Positions 1 through 7,074 of a stretch of DNA of 46,132 nucleotides are shown in pieces. The translations under genes and the position numbers were made by a program. The notes under the pieces were generated by a model. It made no database searches, was not told where the DNA came from, and saw nothing but the letters and a program-made list of their open reading frames with translations. Positions within the stretch are counted from its first letter, which is position 1; each line of letters begins with the position of its first letter. Origin of the DNA: Porticoccaceae bacterium (GTDB taxonomy: Bacteria; Pseudomonadota; Gammaproteobacteria; Pseudomonadales; Porticoccaceae); NCBI GenBank assembly GCA_029238255.1, contig JAQWGK010000070.1, positions 1-46,132 of the forward strand, in the 5' to 3' direction.

Positions 1-79
1 ATATTATTCAGTTTATTGTTAAAAAACTTAAATATCGACGACTTATGTGCTTTAACCGGAATTAGAATATGGAGATTTT

Positions 80-529
80 ATGAAAAAAATAATTTTACCA
101 ATATTACTTTTGGTGTCCTTTAATTCGTTTGCTTTTGAATGGCATGGTTTTAAGTCTGGCATGACTGGCGATGAAGTAAAAGAACTCACTTCTGCAAAAT
201 ATGCAAGTTCATGTGATTGGAAATGTAAAAAAGCATATTTTGAAAAAAGGGGAACAGATTCACCTCCATCTCTATGGGATATGAGTTTTAGTTTTACATC
301 TGAATCAAAGCTATGGCGAATTCAAATGAATTACTTAGAATCAGGTGGATCTCACGCAGTAGCCCAAACTAGAATTTTGCAAGAACTATTTCCAGACGCA
401 GAGCTACAAAAACGATCTGAATCTACTTCGTATGGCTCCACTGACTACGTTGTAGCAATGTTGATAGATAATGATTTATTCGTAGAGGATGTCGAGAGAA
501 TTTATAACAATACTAAAGATAAATATTAA
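80..529 (+). CDS. Secreted hypothetical protein (149 aa)
   Basis: I do not recognise a family. The product starts with a clear Sec-type signal peptide: Lys2-Lys3, a hydrophobic stretch to about residue 16, and a likely cut after SFA near residue 18. The mature part begins with an FEWHGFKSGMT segment followed by EV. This resembles short periplasmic proteins that carry a W-G-x-x-x-GMT-x-x-EV start, but no function can be assigned. It has two cysteines close together (SCDWKC, around residues 44-48). GGAG at 71-74 lies five bases before the ATG and supports this start. The gene is clearly more AT-rich than the rest of the window, which hints at an accessory or recently acquired gene. The 79 bases before it show no other gene. 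Confidence 0.6.
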   Translation: MKKIILPILLLVSFNSFAFEWHGFKSGMTGDEVKELTSAKYASSCDWKCKKAYFEKRGTDSPPSLWDMSFSFTSESKLWRIQMNYLESGGSHAVAQTRILQELFPDAELQKRSESTSYGSTDYVVAMLIDNDLFVEDVERIYNNTKDKY

Positions 530-704
530 TCTTCTTACATTTATAGCTGTTTTTGCTGCAAGCCACCTTTATTCTGAAGACTTATCGTCTTTCAGGTGCT
601 TTGAATTAGAAGGAGCAAAAATAATTGCTGAAGATGGGACTTTAGTTACACGGTGTGAAACTACCGGCGAGTTTTTAAACGGTTTTGGTTGTTTTGTCGG
701 GTGA
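489..704 (+). CDS. Doubtful small hypothetical ORF (71 aa)
   Basis: This small AT-rich ORF overlaps the end of the preceding gene by 41 bases in another frame. The translation has a hydrophobic N-terminal part (residues about 14-26, ending in AASHLYS) that could be a signal peptide, and three cysteines in the second half. No family is recognised. The start is weak: a GAGG sequence touches the ATG with no spacing, and there is no better ATG, GTG or TTG downstream. It may be a real small exported protein translationally coupled to its neighbour, or simply chance. Confidence 0.3.
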   Translation: MSREFITILKININLLTFIAVFAASHLYSEDLSSFRCFELEGAKIIAEDGTLVTRCETTGEFLNGFGCFVG

Positions 705-725
705 AGGCAAAGGTTCTACCTTCAC
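701..725 (+). terminator. Possible hairpin terminator
   Basis: GTGAAGG (701-707) and CCTTCAC (719-725) form a 7-bp stem with an 11-base loop. The downstream sequence is moderately T-rich and has a T5 run near 738-742. It closes the AT-rich left block. The rest of 726-949 holds no gene that I can see. A TATATAAAG stretch at about 843-850 could belong to a promoter for the SxtJ unit, but no convincing -35/-10 pair stands out. Confidence 0.35.
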
Positions 726-949
726 ACTTGTTTCACACTTTTTAAAAAATCAATATAATCAATGATTTACAGTCAGGATGTCATTGAGTGGGAATAATTT
801 TTCAATTGTAAGTCATTGATCTAATTGGGTTAATGACTTGCATATATAAAGATAAGTCAATACGAAACATTGAGGAAAGTCGCTGCCCCTGAACAGTGCG
901 GATCCCTTAATGGCCTGCTGTATATTGATAAATCGGAGAAATAATCCAT

Positions 950-1348
950 ATGAGATCTGCACAAGTCGAACTCCCCTCAAATAAGAAATTTGGATTTTTC
1001 TTCACAGTGGTTTTTGCAATTGCCACTGGATATTTTTACTTAAATGGCACGCTGACATGGGTGTATGTTTTTGCCGCAACTGCATTAATATTTCTTCTTA
1101 TCACCATCGTTAAAGCCGACGCCCTGCTGCCTCTGAATAAGCTTTGGATGCAGTTCGGACTGTTGCTAAGTAAGATTGTTAGCCCCATTGTGTTTGGAAT
1201 AATATTCTTTGGACTGTTTACCCCAATTGCCATTCTGATGAGATTGTGGGGGCGCGATGAGCTGCGTTTGAAATTTAAACGCAAAACCAGTCATTGGATT
1301 TCACGCAGTGAACCCATTCAAGCAGATTCCTTTAAGCAGCAATTCTAA
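950..1348 (+). CDS. SxtJ-family membrane protein
   Basis: A 132-residue inner-membrane protein with a short charged N-terminus. Hydrophobic segments lie at about residues 15-32, 37-54 and 73-98, and the tail is strongly basic (RLKFKRKTSHW). Length, the KADALLPLNKLWMQFG stretch between helices and the position before a carbamoyltransferase match the SxtJ family. That family is named after a gene next to the carbamoyltransferase gene sxtI in cyanobacterial saxitoxin clusters, but it is widespread in bacteria that make no toxin. Its biochemical role is unknown; a membrane partner of the carbamoyltransferase is an inference. It is first in a unit with the next three genes (14-base gap to the next one). 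CGGAG at about 933-937 could be the ribosome site. Confidence 0.8.
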   Translation: MRSAQVELPSNKKFGFFFTVVFAIATGYFYLNGTLTWVYVFAATALIFLLITIVKADALLPLNKLWMQFGLLLSKIVSPIVFGIIFFGLFTPIAILMRLWGRDELRLKFKRKTSHWISRSEPIQADSFKQQF

Positions 1349-1362
1349 AATAGGCAAATACA

Positions 1363-1512
1363 ATGGACTTTTTAAAAGAACTTTGGACTTTCCTGCGGAT
1401 ACGTAAAAAGCTATGGCTTGCACCTATCATCATCGTAATGGTGATATTAGGTGGGCTTTTAATACTTGCTCAAGGCTCAGTTGTAGCGCCTTTTATCTAC
1501 ACAGTGTTTTAG
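1363..1512 (+). CDS. DUF5989 / SxtK-like small membrane protein (49 aa)
   Basis: A 49-codon gene read directly from the DNA (ATG at 1363, TAG at 1510-1512). The product is MDFLKELWTFLRIRKKLWL followed by one long hydrophobic helix (about residues 20-44) and a short SVVAPFIYTVF tail. The pattern FLKELWxFLRxRKKxWLxP plus one transmembrane helix is the hallmark of DUF5989 proteins. These sit with SxtJ proteins and carbamoyltransferases, and the small SxtK protein of saxitoxin clusters holds the same position. The gene lies 14 bases after the SxtJ-like gene. Its end overlaps the Shine-Dalgarno sequence of the carbamoyltransferase (AGGAG at 1511-1515), so translation of the two is likely coupled. 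The function is unknown; a membrane anchor or assembly subunit is a guess. Confidence 0.8.
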   Translation: MDFLKELWTFLRIRKKLWLAPIIIVMVILGGLLILAQGSVVAPFIYTVF

Positions 1513-1522
1513 GAGCGAGCGT

Positions 1523-3361
1523 ATTTATATCTTAGGCATTTCCGCCTTTTTTCATGACAGTGCCGCTTGCTTGCTAAAAGATGGTGACCTGGTTGCAGCA
1601 GCGCAGGAAGAACGGTTTACTCGAAAGAAGCATGATGCCGGATTCCCTTGCCATGCTATTCAGTATTGCTTGAAAGAAGCAAATATAACGGCAAGCCAAA
1701 TTGATAAGGTTGTCTTTTATGAAAAGCCGTTCGTAAAATTTGAACGCTTACTTGAAACCTATCTGGCATTTGCCCCAAAAGGCTTCACAAGTTTTGCCAA
1801 AGCAATGCCGGTATGGATCAAAGATAAACTTTTCCAAAAGTCCGCACTGATCAAAGAGCTTGAAGCAACTCTTGCTAAAGATATCAACTGGCGAGAGCGC
1901 CTACTGTTCTCGGAACACCACTTATCACATGCCGCCAGTGCGTTTTACCCCTCTCCGTTTGAGAGCGCTGCAGTACTTACCTTGGATGGTGTTGGCGAGT
2001 GGACAACGACATCTCTCGCGGTGGGAAATGGACGGGACTTACAAGTCATTAAGGAAATTCATTTCCCTCACTCCTTAGGACTCCTTTACTCCGCTTTTAC
2101 CTATTACACAGGATTTAAAGTTAACTCTGGCGAGTATAAAGTTATGGGGTTAGCGCCTTACGGTGAGCCACGTTTCGCTGACCTGATACGGGAGAAATTA
2201 ATTACTGTAGCCGATGATGGTAGCTTCCAATTGGATATGAGCTACTTTGATTATGCGACTGGCTTAACGATGACCAATAAGAAGTTTGATGCACTATTTG
2301 GAGGTCCGCCACGCCGTTCGGAGACAGAGATAACACAGCGTGAAATGGACTTGGCTGCCTCTGTTCAAAAAGTGACTGAAGATATCGTTATTAAAATAGC
2401 AAAAGGGATTGCCAAAGAAACTGGCGAAAAGAACCTCTGTCTGGCAGGTGGTGTAGCACTTAATTGCGTCGCAAATGGAATTCTTTTGCGGGAAAAAGTC
2501 TTTGATAATATTTGGATTCAACCAGCTGCTGGCGATGCTGGTGGCGCTCTAGGCGCGGCTATGGCTACCTGGTACTTACATCACAAGAAAGAGCCTGTTG
2601 TATCTACAGAACGCGACGGGATGAAGGGAGCCTATCTTGGGCCAGAGTTCACCGATAGTGAAATAGAAGCTGAATTAAAAGCCTGTGGTGCTGTTTATAA
2701 AAAGCTTTCTGAAGAGGATCTGATCGATAAGGTTGCTGCAGCCATAGCAGATCAAAAGGCTGTGGGTTGGATGCAGGGGCGAATGGAGTTTGGTCCAAGG
2801 GCACTGGGTGGAAGAAGTATTATCGCTGATCCTCGTTCGCCTATGATGCAAAGGCAGCTTAATCTTAAAGTAAAGTACCGAGAAAGCTTCCGTCCCTTTG
2901 CGCCCAGTGTTCTTCGCGAAGATGTAAACCAGTGGTTTGAACATGATACAGATAGCCCCTACATGCTGCTGGTAGCTGCTGTTCAAAATAACAAGCGCCG
3001 CAAAATAACAGCACAAGAAAAAGCTTTATTGGGTATAGATAAACTCAATGTGCCTCGCTCATCCGTTCCAGCGATTACACATGTTGACTACTCTGCACGT
3101 ATTCAGACCGTCCATACAGACACAAACCCTCGTTATCATGCTCTGATATCAAAGTTTAAAGAGCAGACGGGTTGTCCGCTGGTTGTGAATACCTCATTCA
3201 ACGTGCGTGGCGAACCCATTGTGTGCACAGCCACAGATGCATTTAAGTGCTTTATGGGTACCGAGTTAGATGTATTAGCTGTTGGCGATTTCTTGCTGCT
3301 TAAAGAAGCGCAAGATAAGGCTCTAAAAGACAGTTATGAGGAACATTATGAGTTGGATTAA
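1523..3361 (+). CDS. Carbamoyltransferase, NodU/CmcH/SxtI type, apparent ATT start
   Basis: A 612-residue enzyme of the O-carbamoyltransferase family, which moves a carbamoyl group from carbamoyl phosphate to a hydroxyl through a carbamoyl-adenylate. Visible motifs (numbered from ATT) are GISAFFHDSAA near the start, HHLSHAAS (132-139), DGVGEW (155-160), LAGGVALNCVANG (307-319) in the Kae1-like domain, and EFGPRALGGRS plus NTSFNVRGEP in the C-terminal part. Start choice: the frame is open from 1487 and has no ATG, GTG or TTG before a TTG at 1571. That TTG would remove the conserved ILGISAFFHDSAA strand. ATT at 1523 gives the usual MYILGIS start and lies 7 bases after AGGAG (1511-1515), so ATT is preferred. 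A base error for ATG is the alternative. The substrate is unknown. Confidence 0.9.
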   Translation: MYILGISAFFHDSAACLLKDGDLVAAAQEERFTRKKHDAGFPCHAIQYCLKEANITASQIDKVVFYEKPFVKFERLLETYLAFAPKGFTSFAKAMPVWIKDKLFQKSALIKELEATLAKDINWRERLLFSEHHLSHAASAFYPSPFESAAVLTLDGVGEWTTTSLAVGNGRDLQVIKEIHFPHSLGLLYSAFTYYTGFKVNSGEYKVMGLAPYGEPRFADLIREKLITVADDGSFQLDMSYFDYATGLTMTNKKFDALFGGPPRRSETEITQREMDLAASVQKVTEDIVIKIAKGIAKETGEKNLCLAGGVALNCVANGILLREKVFDNIWIQPAAGDAGGALGAAMATWYLHHKKEPVVSTERDGMKGAYLGPEFTDSEIEAELKACGAVYKKLSEEDLIDKVAAAIADQKAVGWMQGRMEFGPRALGGRSIIADPRSPMMQRQLNLKVKYRESFRPFAPSVLREDVNQWFEHDTDSPYMLLVAAVQNNKRRKITAQEKALLGIDKLNVPRSSVPAITHVDYSARIQTVHTDTNPRYHALISKFKEQTGCPLVVNTSFNVRGEPIVCTATDAFKCFMGTELDVLAVGDFLLLKEAQDKALKDSYEEHYELD

Positions 3362-4496
3362 GACTGCTCTTTTAATCTCTTTGGTAACCGCTTTTCTATT
3401 TGAAATTAGCAGTTTTGTCGCTACAAAACTGGAGCTTTTTCTGGTTAATAAAACACCTTCTCTGTACGATTTTGGACCAAGCGCAGATGATATTGTCTAC
3501 GGAAGAACAGAGCGAGAAGCCTGGGGGGCTTGGCATGCTACAAGTTCTTCATACAGGCACTCAAGGTCTTGTTTCGATGTGCTTATGTCTTTCAATGAGA
3601 TAGGTGCCCGTGATAATAGTTTTGTTAATTTACCCGATGAATCAATAGTTCTGTTGGGAGACTCCTTTGCTGAAGGGTTTGGTGTATCAGAAAGTGAGAC
3701 ATCACAGTATCTCATTGAAAATGAACTAGGCGTGCCAGTTCTAAACTTTGGTGCTGGAGGAAGTTTTGGTCCATTGCAGGAACTGTTGATCTACAAGCAC
3801 TATCTGAGCATTCCGCATCAGGGTTTAATTATCTATGTCCTGCCTGCTAATGATTTTACTGACAATGACTCAGCTGTATGGAGCGATTTAGATCAAATGC
3901 GTTACCGCCCCTATTTCAGTCAAGAGGGTGACCCGTTAACGCCTTATTACTTTCCAACGGCAACACCACGAGATACGTTTATCAGTTATGACATTGGCAC
4001 AGATAAGAAATTTGTAAAAGACTATTTCTGGTCAGTGAATGCGCTGCGAACGGCTTTGATGCTAGTGCGCGGCGATGCAACTATAGAAGTGGCAACAGAT
4101 GATAATACACTGACGCAGAGTTATTTTTACGATGCTAATCCATTACAGCAAAGTAATTTGATAGCTGCTTATGAAGCTATACTAGATCTGGCAAATAACA
4201 GAGAAGTGCTGTTTGTCATTATTCCCGGGCAGGATGATATCGCAAGATGGGAAAATGAAATTGAGCAAAATAGTTACAAGCAGCAAGCATGGTATGAAGG
4301 TTTTATGGCATTTCAGGAAAGATCTCAGCAGCGAGTATCAACACTGAATTTAATCGACCATCTCCCCGAGGACACTGATGAATTATTCCTCACTTGCGAT
4401 GGGCACTGGAATCCAAATGGTAATCAGTGGGCATCCGATATAATACTGCGCCATATCCAGAATAATCGCCTATTCAGCTCATTTATTGAGAGATAA
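3348..4496 (+). CDS. Membrane-anchored SGNH/GDSL-like hydrolase
   Basis: A 382-residue protein with one N-terminal membrane segment (about residues 5-24) that should place the rest in the periplasm. LLGDSF (GDS at 104-106) is the SGNH block I nucleophile motif. NFGAGGSFGP is likely block II (Gly), LPANDFTDND block III (Asn), and DGHWNPNGN near the C-terminus supplies Asp351-x-His353. This is the layout of SGNH esterases and acyltransferases acting on sugars, such as AlgX/AlgJ-like and O-acetyl esterase groups. ATG at 3348 is chosen over 3336 because AGGA (3339-3342) lies five bases before it. The gene overlaps the carbamoyltransferase by 14 bases, so the two are coupled. Role inferred: adding or removing an acyl group on the same exported molecule that is carbamoylated. 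Confidence 0.75.
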   Translation: MSWIKTALLISLVTAFLFEISSFVATKLELFLVNKTPSLYDFGPSADDIVYGRTEREAWGAWHATSSSYRHSRSCFDVLMSFNEIGARDNSFVNLPDESIVLLGDSFAEGFGVSESETSQYLIENELGVPVLNFGAGGSFGPLQELLIYKHYLSIPHQGLIIYVLPANDFTDNDSAVWSDLDQMRYRPYFSQEGDPLTPYYFPTATPRDTFISYDIGTDKKFVKDYFWSVNALRTALMLVRGDATIEVATDDNTLTQSYFYDANPLQQSNLIAAYEAILDLANNREVLFVIIPGQDDIARWENEIEQNSYKQQAWYEGFMAFQERSQQRVSTLNLIDHLPEDTDELFLTCDGHWNPNGNQWASDIILRHIQNNRLFSSFIER

Positions 4497-4523
4497 TAAT
4501 TAAGGTTACATAAGGAAATCACT

Positions 4524-5699
4524 ATGTTTTTAGACGCTTTAAGGCTTAATAGCTTTTCGGTTACTGCTGTTGTTTTATTAAGCAGTTTGTCTGCATCATG
4601 CTTGGATAAAGCGCCTAATCATGTAACCAGTGAGCTGCAATCAATCGCTAATGCCAATGCAGCCTATTGTCCGGTCGGGTCGGAAGAGGTAAAGCTGGAT
4701 CTGGCAAATATAGCCCTGACCCGCGAAGAAAATATTCCGCTTATGTATCAGGGCTATAACAATCTTGAAGGCCCTGTCTGGCATGAGGGTGCGCTGTATT
4801 ACTCCAATATGGGTACTCATCAGCCAGATGAAAATGGCTTTGAGTTGAGCAACCAAACCACGATCTGGCGCTGGGTTGTGGGTGAACAGCCACAGCTGTG
4901 GATGGACGATACAGTTGCAGGTACCAATGGTTTGGCTGTTGATAGTAAAGGTAATCTGATTGGAGCGCGTCAACTGGACGGCTCTCTGTCCACTATTGAT
5001 TGGCAGACTAAACAGGTCACACCAATAGTCAGTTCCTACCAGGATAAACGCTTTAACTCGCCCAATGACTTAACCATTAGTCATGATGATACGATTTATT
5101 TTACTGATCCCAACTGGAATACACCGTCAAATATTAACCCGGAGACAGTTCAGGGTGGCGGATGGCCGGGTTCAATGGAGCCGGGTCAGCGTATTTACCG
5201 AGTGACTGCCGATGGCACTGCCAATGCCACTGCTGTTACCGAACTTGTTCCGGAACTGCGTGATAAGCCTAACGGCATTATCTTGTCCCTTGATCAGCAG
5301 CAGATTATTGTGGGTGGTTTACGGGGGCTTTGGGCTTTTGATCTAAACGCTGGTGAGGTATCCAATCCACAGAAATTACTCGACTCGCCAATTGATGGTC
5401 TGGGTAAGGATTGCAGTGGCAATATCTATATCACTACGACTCGAGAGTTACCCGCAAGAACCGACGGGCAGGTCGTGGTTGTGTTAGATAAAAGCTATCG
5501 AGAGGTTGGGGCGCTCAATGTGGAGGGTATCCATATTGTTACCAATGTCGCTTTTGGTGGTGATCAGGGTAAGACCTTATTTGTCACTGGTTTAACTGCG
5601 CCGATGGACGGTGACAAGCTTCGCCTCTGTGGTGATGCCCCCTGTCTGGCAGCGGGTATTTATACCGCTAAGTTGAATGTGCAGGGTTTTCCGTATTAG
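4524..5699 (+). CDS. Exported SMP-30/gluconolactonase-like beta-propeller protein
   Basis: A 391-residue protein with an N-terminal hydrophobic segment ending in SSLSASC, so it is secreted and possibly a lipoprotein (the lipobox is imperfect). The body is a six-bladed propeller of the SMP-30/gluconolactonase/LRE type. LEGPVWHEGALYYSN carries the first metal-binding acid, NSPNDLTISHDDTIYFTDP the Asn/Asp pair, KPNGIILSLDQ the second Asn, and DGLGKDCSGNIYIT the catalytic-type Asp. Such enzymes hydrolyse lactones or organophosphate-like esters with a divalent metal; the substrate here is unknown. It starts 27 bases after the SGNH gene, with AAGGAA at about 4512, so it could share the transcript. 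The content does not prove a shared pathway. Confidence 0.8.
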   Translation: MFLDALRLNSFSVTAVVLLSSLSASCLDKAPNHVTSELQSIANANAAYCPVGSEEVKLDLANIALTREENIPLMYQGYNNLEGPVWHEGALYYSNMGTHQPDENGFELSNQTTIWRWVVGEQPQLWMDDTVAGTNGLAVDSKGNLIGARQLDGSLSTIDWQTKQVTPIVSSYQDKRFNSPNDLTISHDDTIYFTDPNWNTPSNINPETVQGGGWPGSMEPGQRIYRVTADGTANATAVTELVPELRDKPNGIILSLDQQQIIVGGLRGLWAFDLNAGEVSNPQKLLDSPIDGLGKDCSGNIYITTTRELPARTDGQVVVVLDKSYREVGALNVEGIHIVTNVAFGGDQGKTLFVTGLTAPMDGDKLRLCGDAPCLAAGIYTAKLNVQGFPY

Positions 5700-5743
5700 A
5701 TTTATGCCAGTATTTTTCCCCGAGTCAAAGCTAGCTCTAACAG

Positions 5744-5768
5744 CCTAAGTGGAAATATTCCGCCTAGG
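5744..5768. repeat. Imperfect 25-bp palindrome between genes
   Basis: CCTA-G-GGAA, then ATA, then TTCC-C-TAGG form an inverted repeat with two mismatches per arm. It lies 50 bases before the dehydrogenase start. It may be an operator for the downstream gene or a weak transcription stop for the propeller gene. No long T run follows, which argues against a strong terminator. The function is not shown by sequence. Confidence 0.3.
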
Positions 5769-5818
5769 TTGGAAGAGATGTTAGGCTAGATAAAAATAAT
5801 AATCTCTAGGGGAAAAGT

Positions 5819-6955
5819 ATGTCAGAGCAGACTTCAAAGCAGATCAGATCCATGGTCACCAGCGATGGGAATATAGAAATCTCTATCGCCACTGTGGAAA
5901 TTCCAACACCTTCAGAAAACGAAGTTTTAGTCAAAATAGAAGCCTCTCCCATTAATCCCTCAGACCTAGGTCTTCTGGTTAGCTTTGCCGCTGACTTTGA
6001 TAGTCTCAGCGTTACCGGTAGCGGCGATGCTACTGTGGCGAAAATGAAGATAAATCCTGCGCTGATGGGTGCTCTAAAGGGCAGGGTGGGTCAATCGATG
6101 CCGATTGGTAATGAAGGCGCCGGGGTCGTTGTAGATACGGGCGCCAATGCCAAAGGGCTGATAGGCAAGACGGTGGGTGTTGCTGGGGGTGCTATGTATT
6201 CTCAATACAGATGCCTTCCGGCTACTAGCTGTTTGGTTATGAATGAGGGTACCAGCTCTGCTGAAGCAGCCTCTTCGTTTGTGAATCCACTAACTGCGCT
6301 GGCCTTTGTTGAAACCATGAAAATGGAAAATCACAGTGCCTTACTCAATACAGCCGCCGCTTCAAATCTGGGTCAGATGCTGGTTAAAATTTGTCGCGAC
6401 GACTCGATTCCCCTGGTTAATATTGTAAGAAAATCTGAGCAGGTCGAAGTGCTTAAGAATCTCGGTGCGGAGTATATTTGCAACACCAGTGAGCCGACCT
6501 TTATGCAAGATTTAGTGGCTGCACTGGTTGCCACTGGCGCCACCATAGGTTTTGATGCCACAGGTGGCGGTAATGAAGGCAAGCTGCCTGGGCAGATTCT
6601 GGCGGCAATGGAAGTTGCGGCCAACAAAGCTGCGACTGAGTACTCTGTGTATGGCTCAGAGACCTATAAGCAGGTGTATATCTATGGTGGGCTAGATCGG
6701 ACGCCGACGGTTTTAAATCGATCATTTGGTATGCAGTGGGGTCTGGGAGGCTGGCTGTTAATGCCGATGATTGGTCGAATTGGCATGGAGAAATTTATGC
6801 AGATGCGCCAGCGTGTGGCCAGTGAGATTAAAACTACTTTCGCCAGTCATTACACTCAAGAGATTTCCTTCGAGGAAATGCTGCAGCCGGAAATTCTTAA
6901 ACGCTATGCGAAACAAGTCACGGGTGAAAAGTACTTAGTGAACCCGCAAAAATAA
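5819..6955 (+). CDS. Medium-chain (MDR) dehydrogenase/quinone reductase-like
   Basis: A 378-residue NAD(P)H-dependent oxidoreductase of the medium-chain dehydrogenase superfamily. The N-terminal GroES-like half has VLVKIEASPINPSDLG (the SPINPSD motif typical of quinone-oxidoreductase-like members) and PIGNEGAGVVVDTG. The Rossmann half begins around TALAFVETMK and contains AAASNLGQMLVKICRDD followed by NIVRKSEQVEVLKNLGAEYI. The Cys-His zinc pair of classical alcohol dehydrogenases is not evident, so this is more likely a zinc-free reductase than an alcohol dehydrogenase. The insertion between the SPINPSD motif and the NEGAG motif (about 50 residues with SGSGDATVAKMK) is longer than in small quinone reductases. 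AGGGGAA just before the ATG is a good ribosome site. The substrate is unknown. Confidence 0.8.
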   Translation: MSEQTSKQIRSMVTSDGNIEISIATVEIPTPSENEVLVKIEASPINPSDLGLLVSFAADFDSLSVTGSGDATVAKMKINPALMGALKGRVGQSMPIGNEGAGVVVDTGANAKGLIGKTVGVAGGAMYSQYRCLPATSCLVMNEGTSSAEAASSFVNPLTALAFVETMKMENHSALLNTAAASNLGQMLVKICRDDSIPLVNIVRKSEQVEVLKNLGAEYICNTSEPTFMQDLVAALVATGATIGFDATGGGNEGKLPGQILAAMEVAANKAATEYSVYGSETYKQVYIYGGLDRTPTVLNRSFGMQWGLGGWLLMPMIGRIGMEKFMQMRQRVASEIKTTFASHYTQEISFEEMLQPEILKRYAKQVTGEKYLVNPQK

Positions 6956-6980
6956 GAGCTAGGGTGAAAAGTCAGTAAAG

Positions 6981-7012
6981 AAAAAGGGGTGCCAATTGGC
7001 ACCCCTTTTTTT
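6981..7012. terminator. Bidirectional rho-independent terminator
   Basis: GGGGTGCCAATTGGCACCCC (6986-7005) is a perfect 20-bp palindrome, preceded by AAAAA and followed by TTTTTTT. It therefore works as a stem plus U-run on both strands. It lies between the convergent dehydrogenase (+) and TonB receptor (-) genes. A second stem, ATAAGGCCAG (7019-7028) with CTGGCCTTAT (7039-7048), lies beside it on the receptor side and may add to termination or protect the mRNA end. Confidence 0.88.
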
Positions 7013-7074
7013 GTATCTATAAGGCCAGCATTTTCACACTGGCCTTATCTTCCAATTAACTCGTTATGAGTTGC

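Noticed and set aside
3336-3347. ATG 3336 as start of the SGNH hydrolase
   Set aside because: The AGGA sequence at 3339-3342 is better placed for ATG 3348, and the four extra residues add nothing to the membrane segment.
950-3361. Saxitoxin-type biosynthesis
   Set aside because: Only the SxtJ, SxtK and SxtI-like families are present. None of the polyketide-like, amidinotransferase or oxygenase genes that define toxin clusters is seen, and these three families are widespread.
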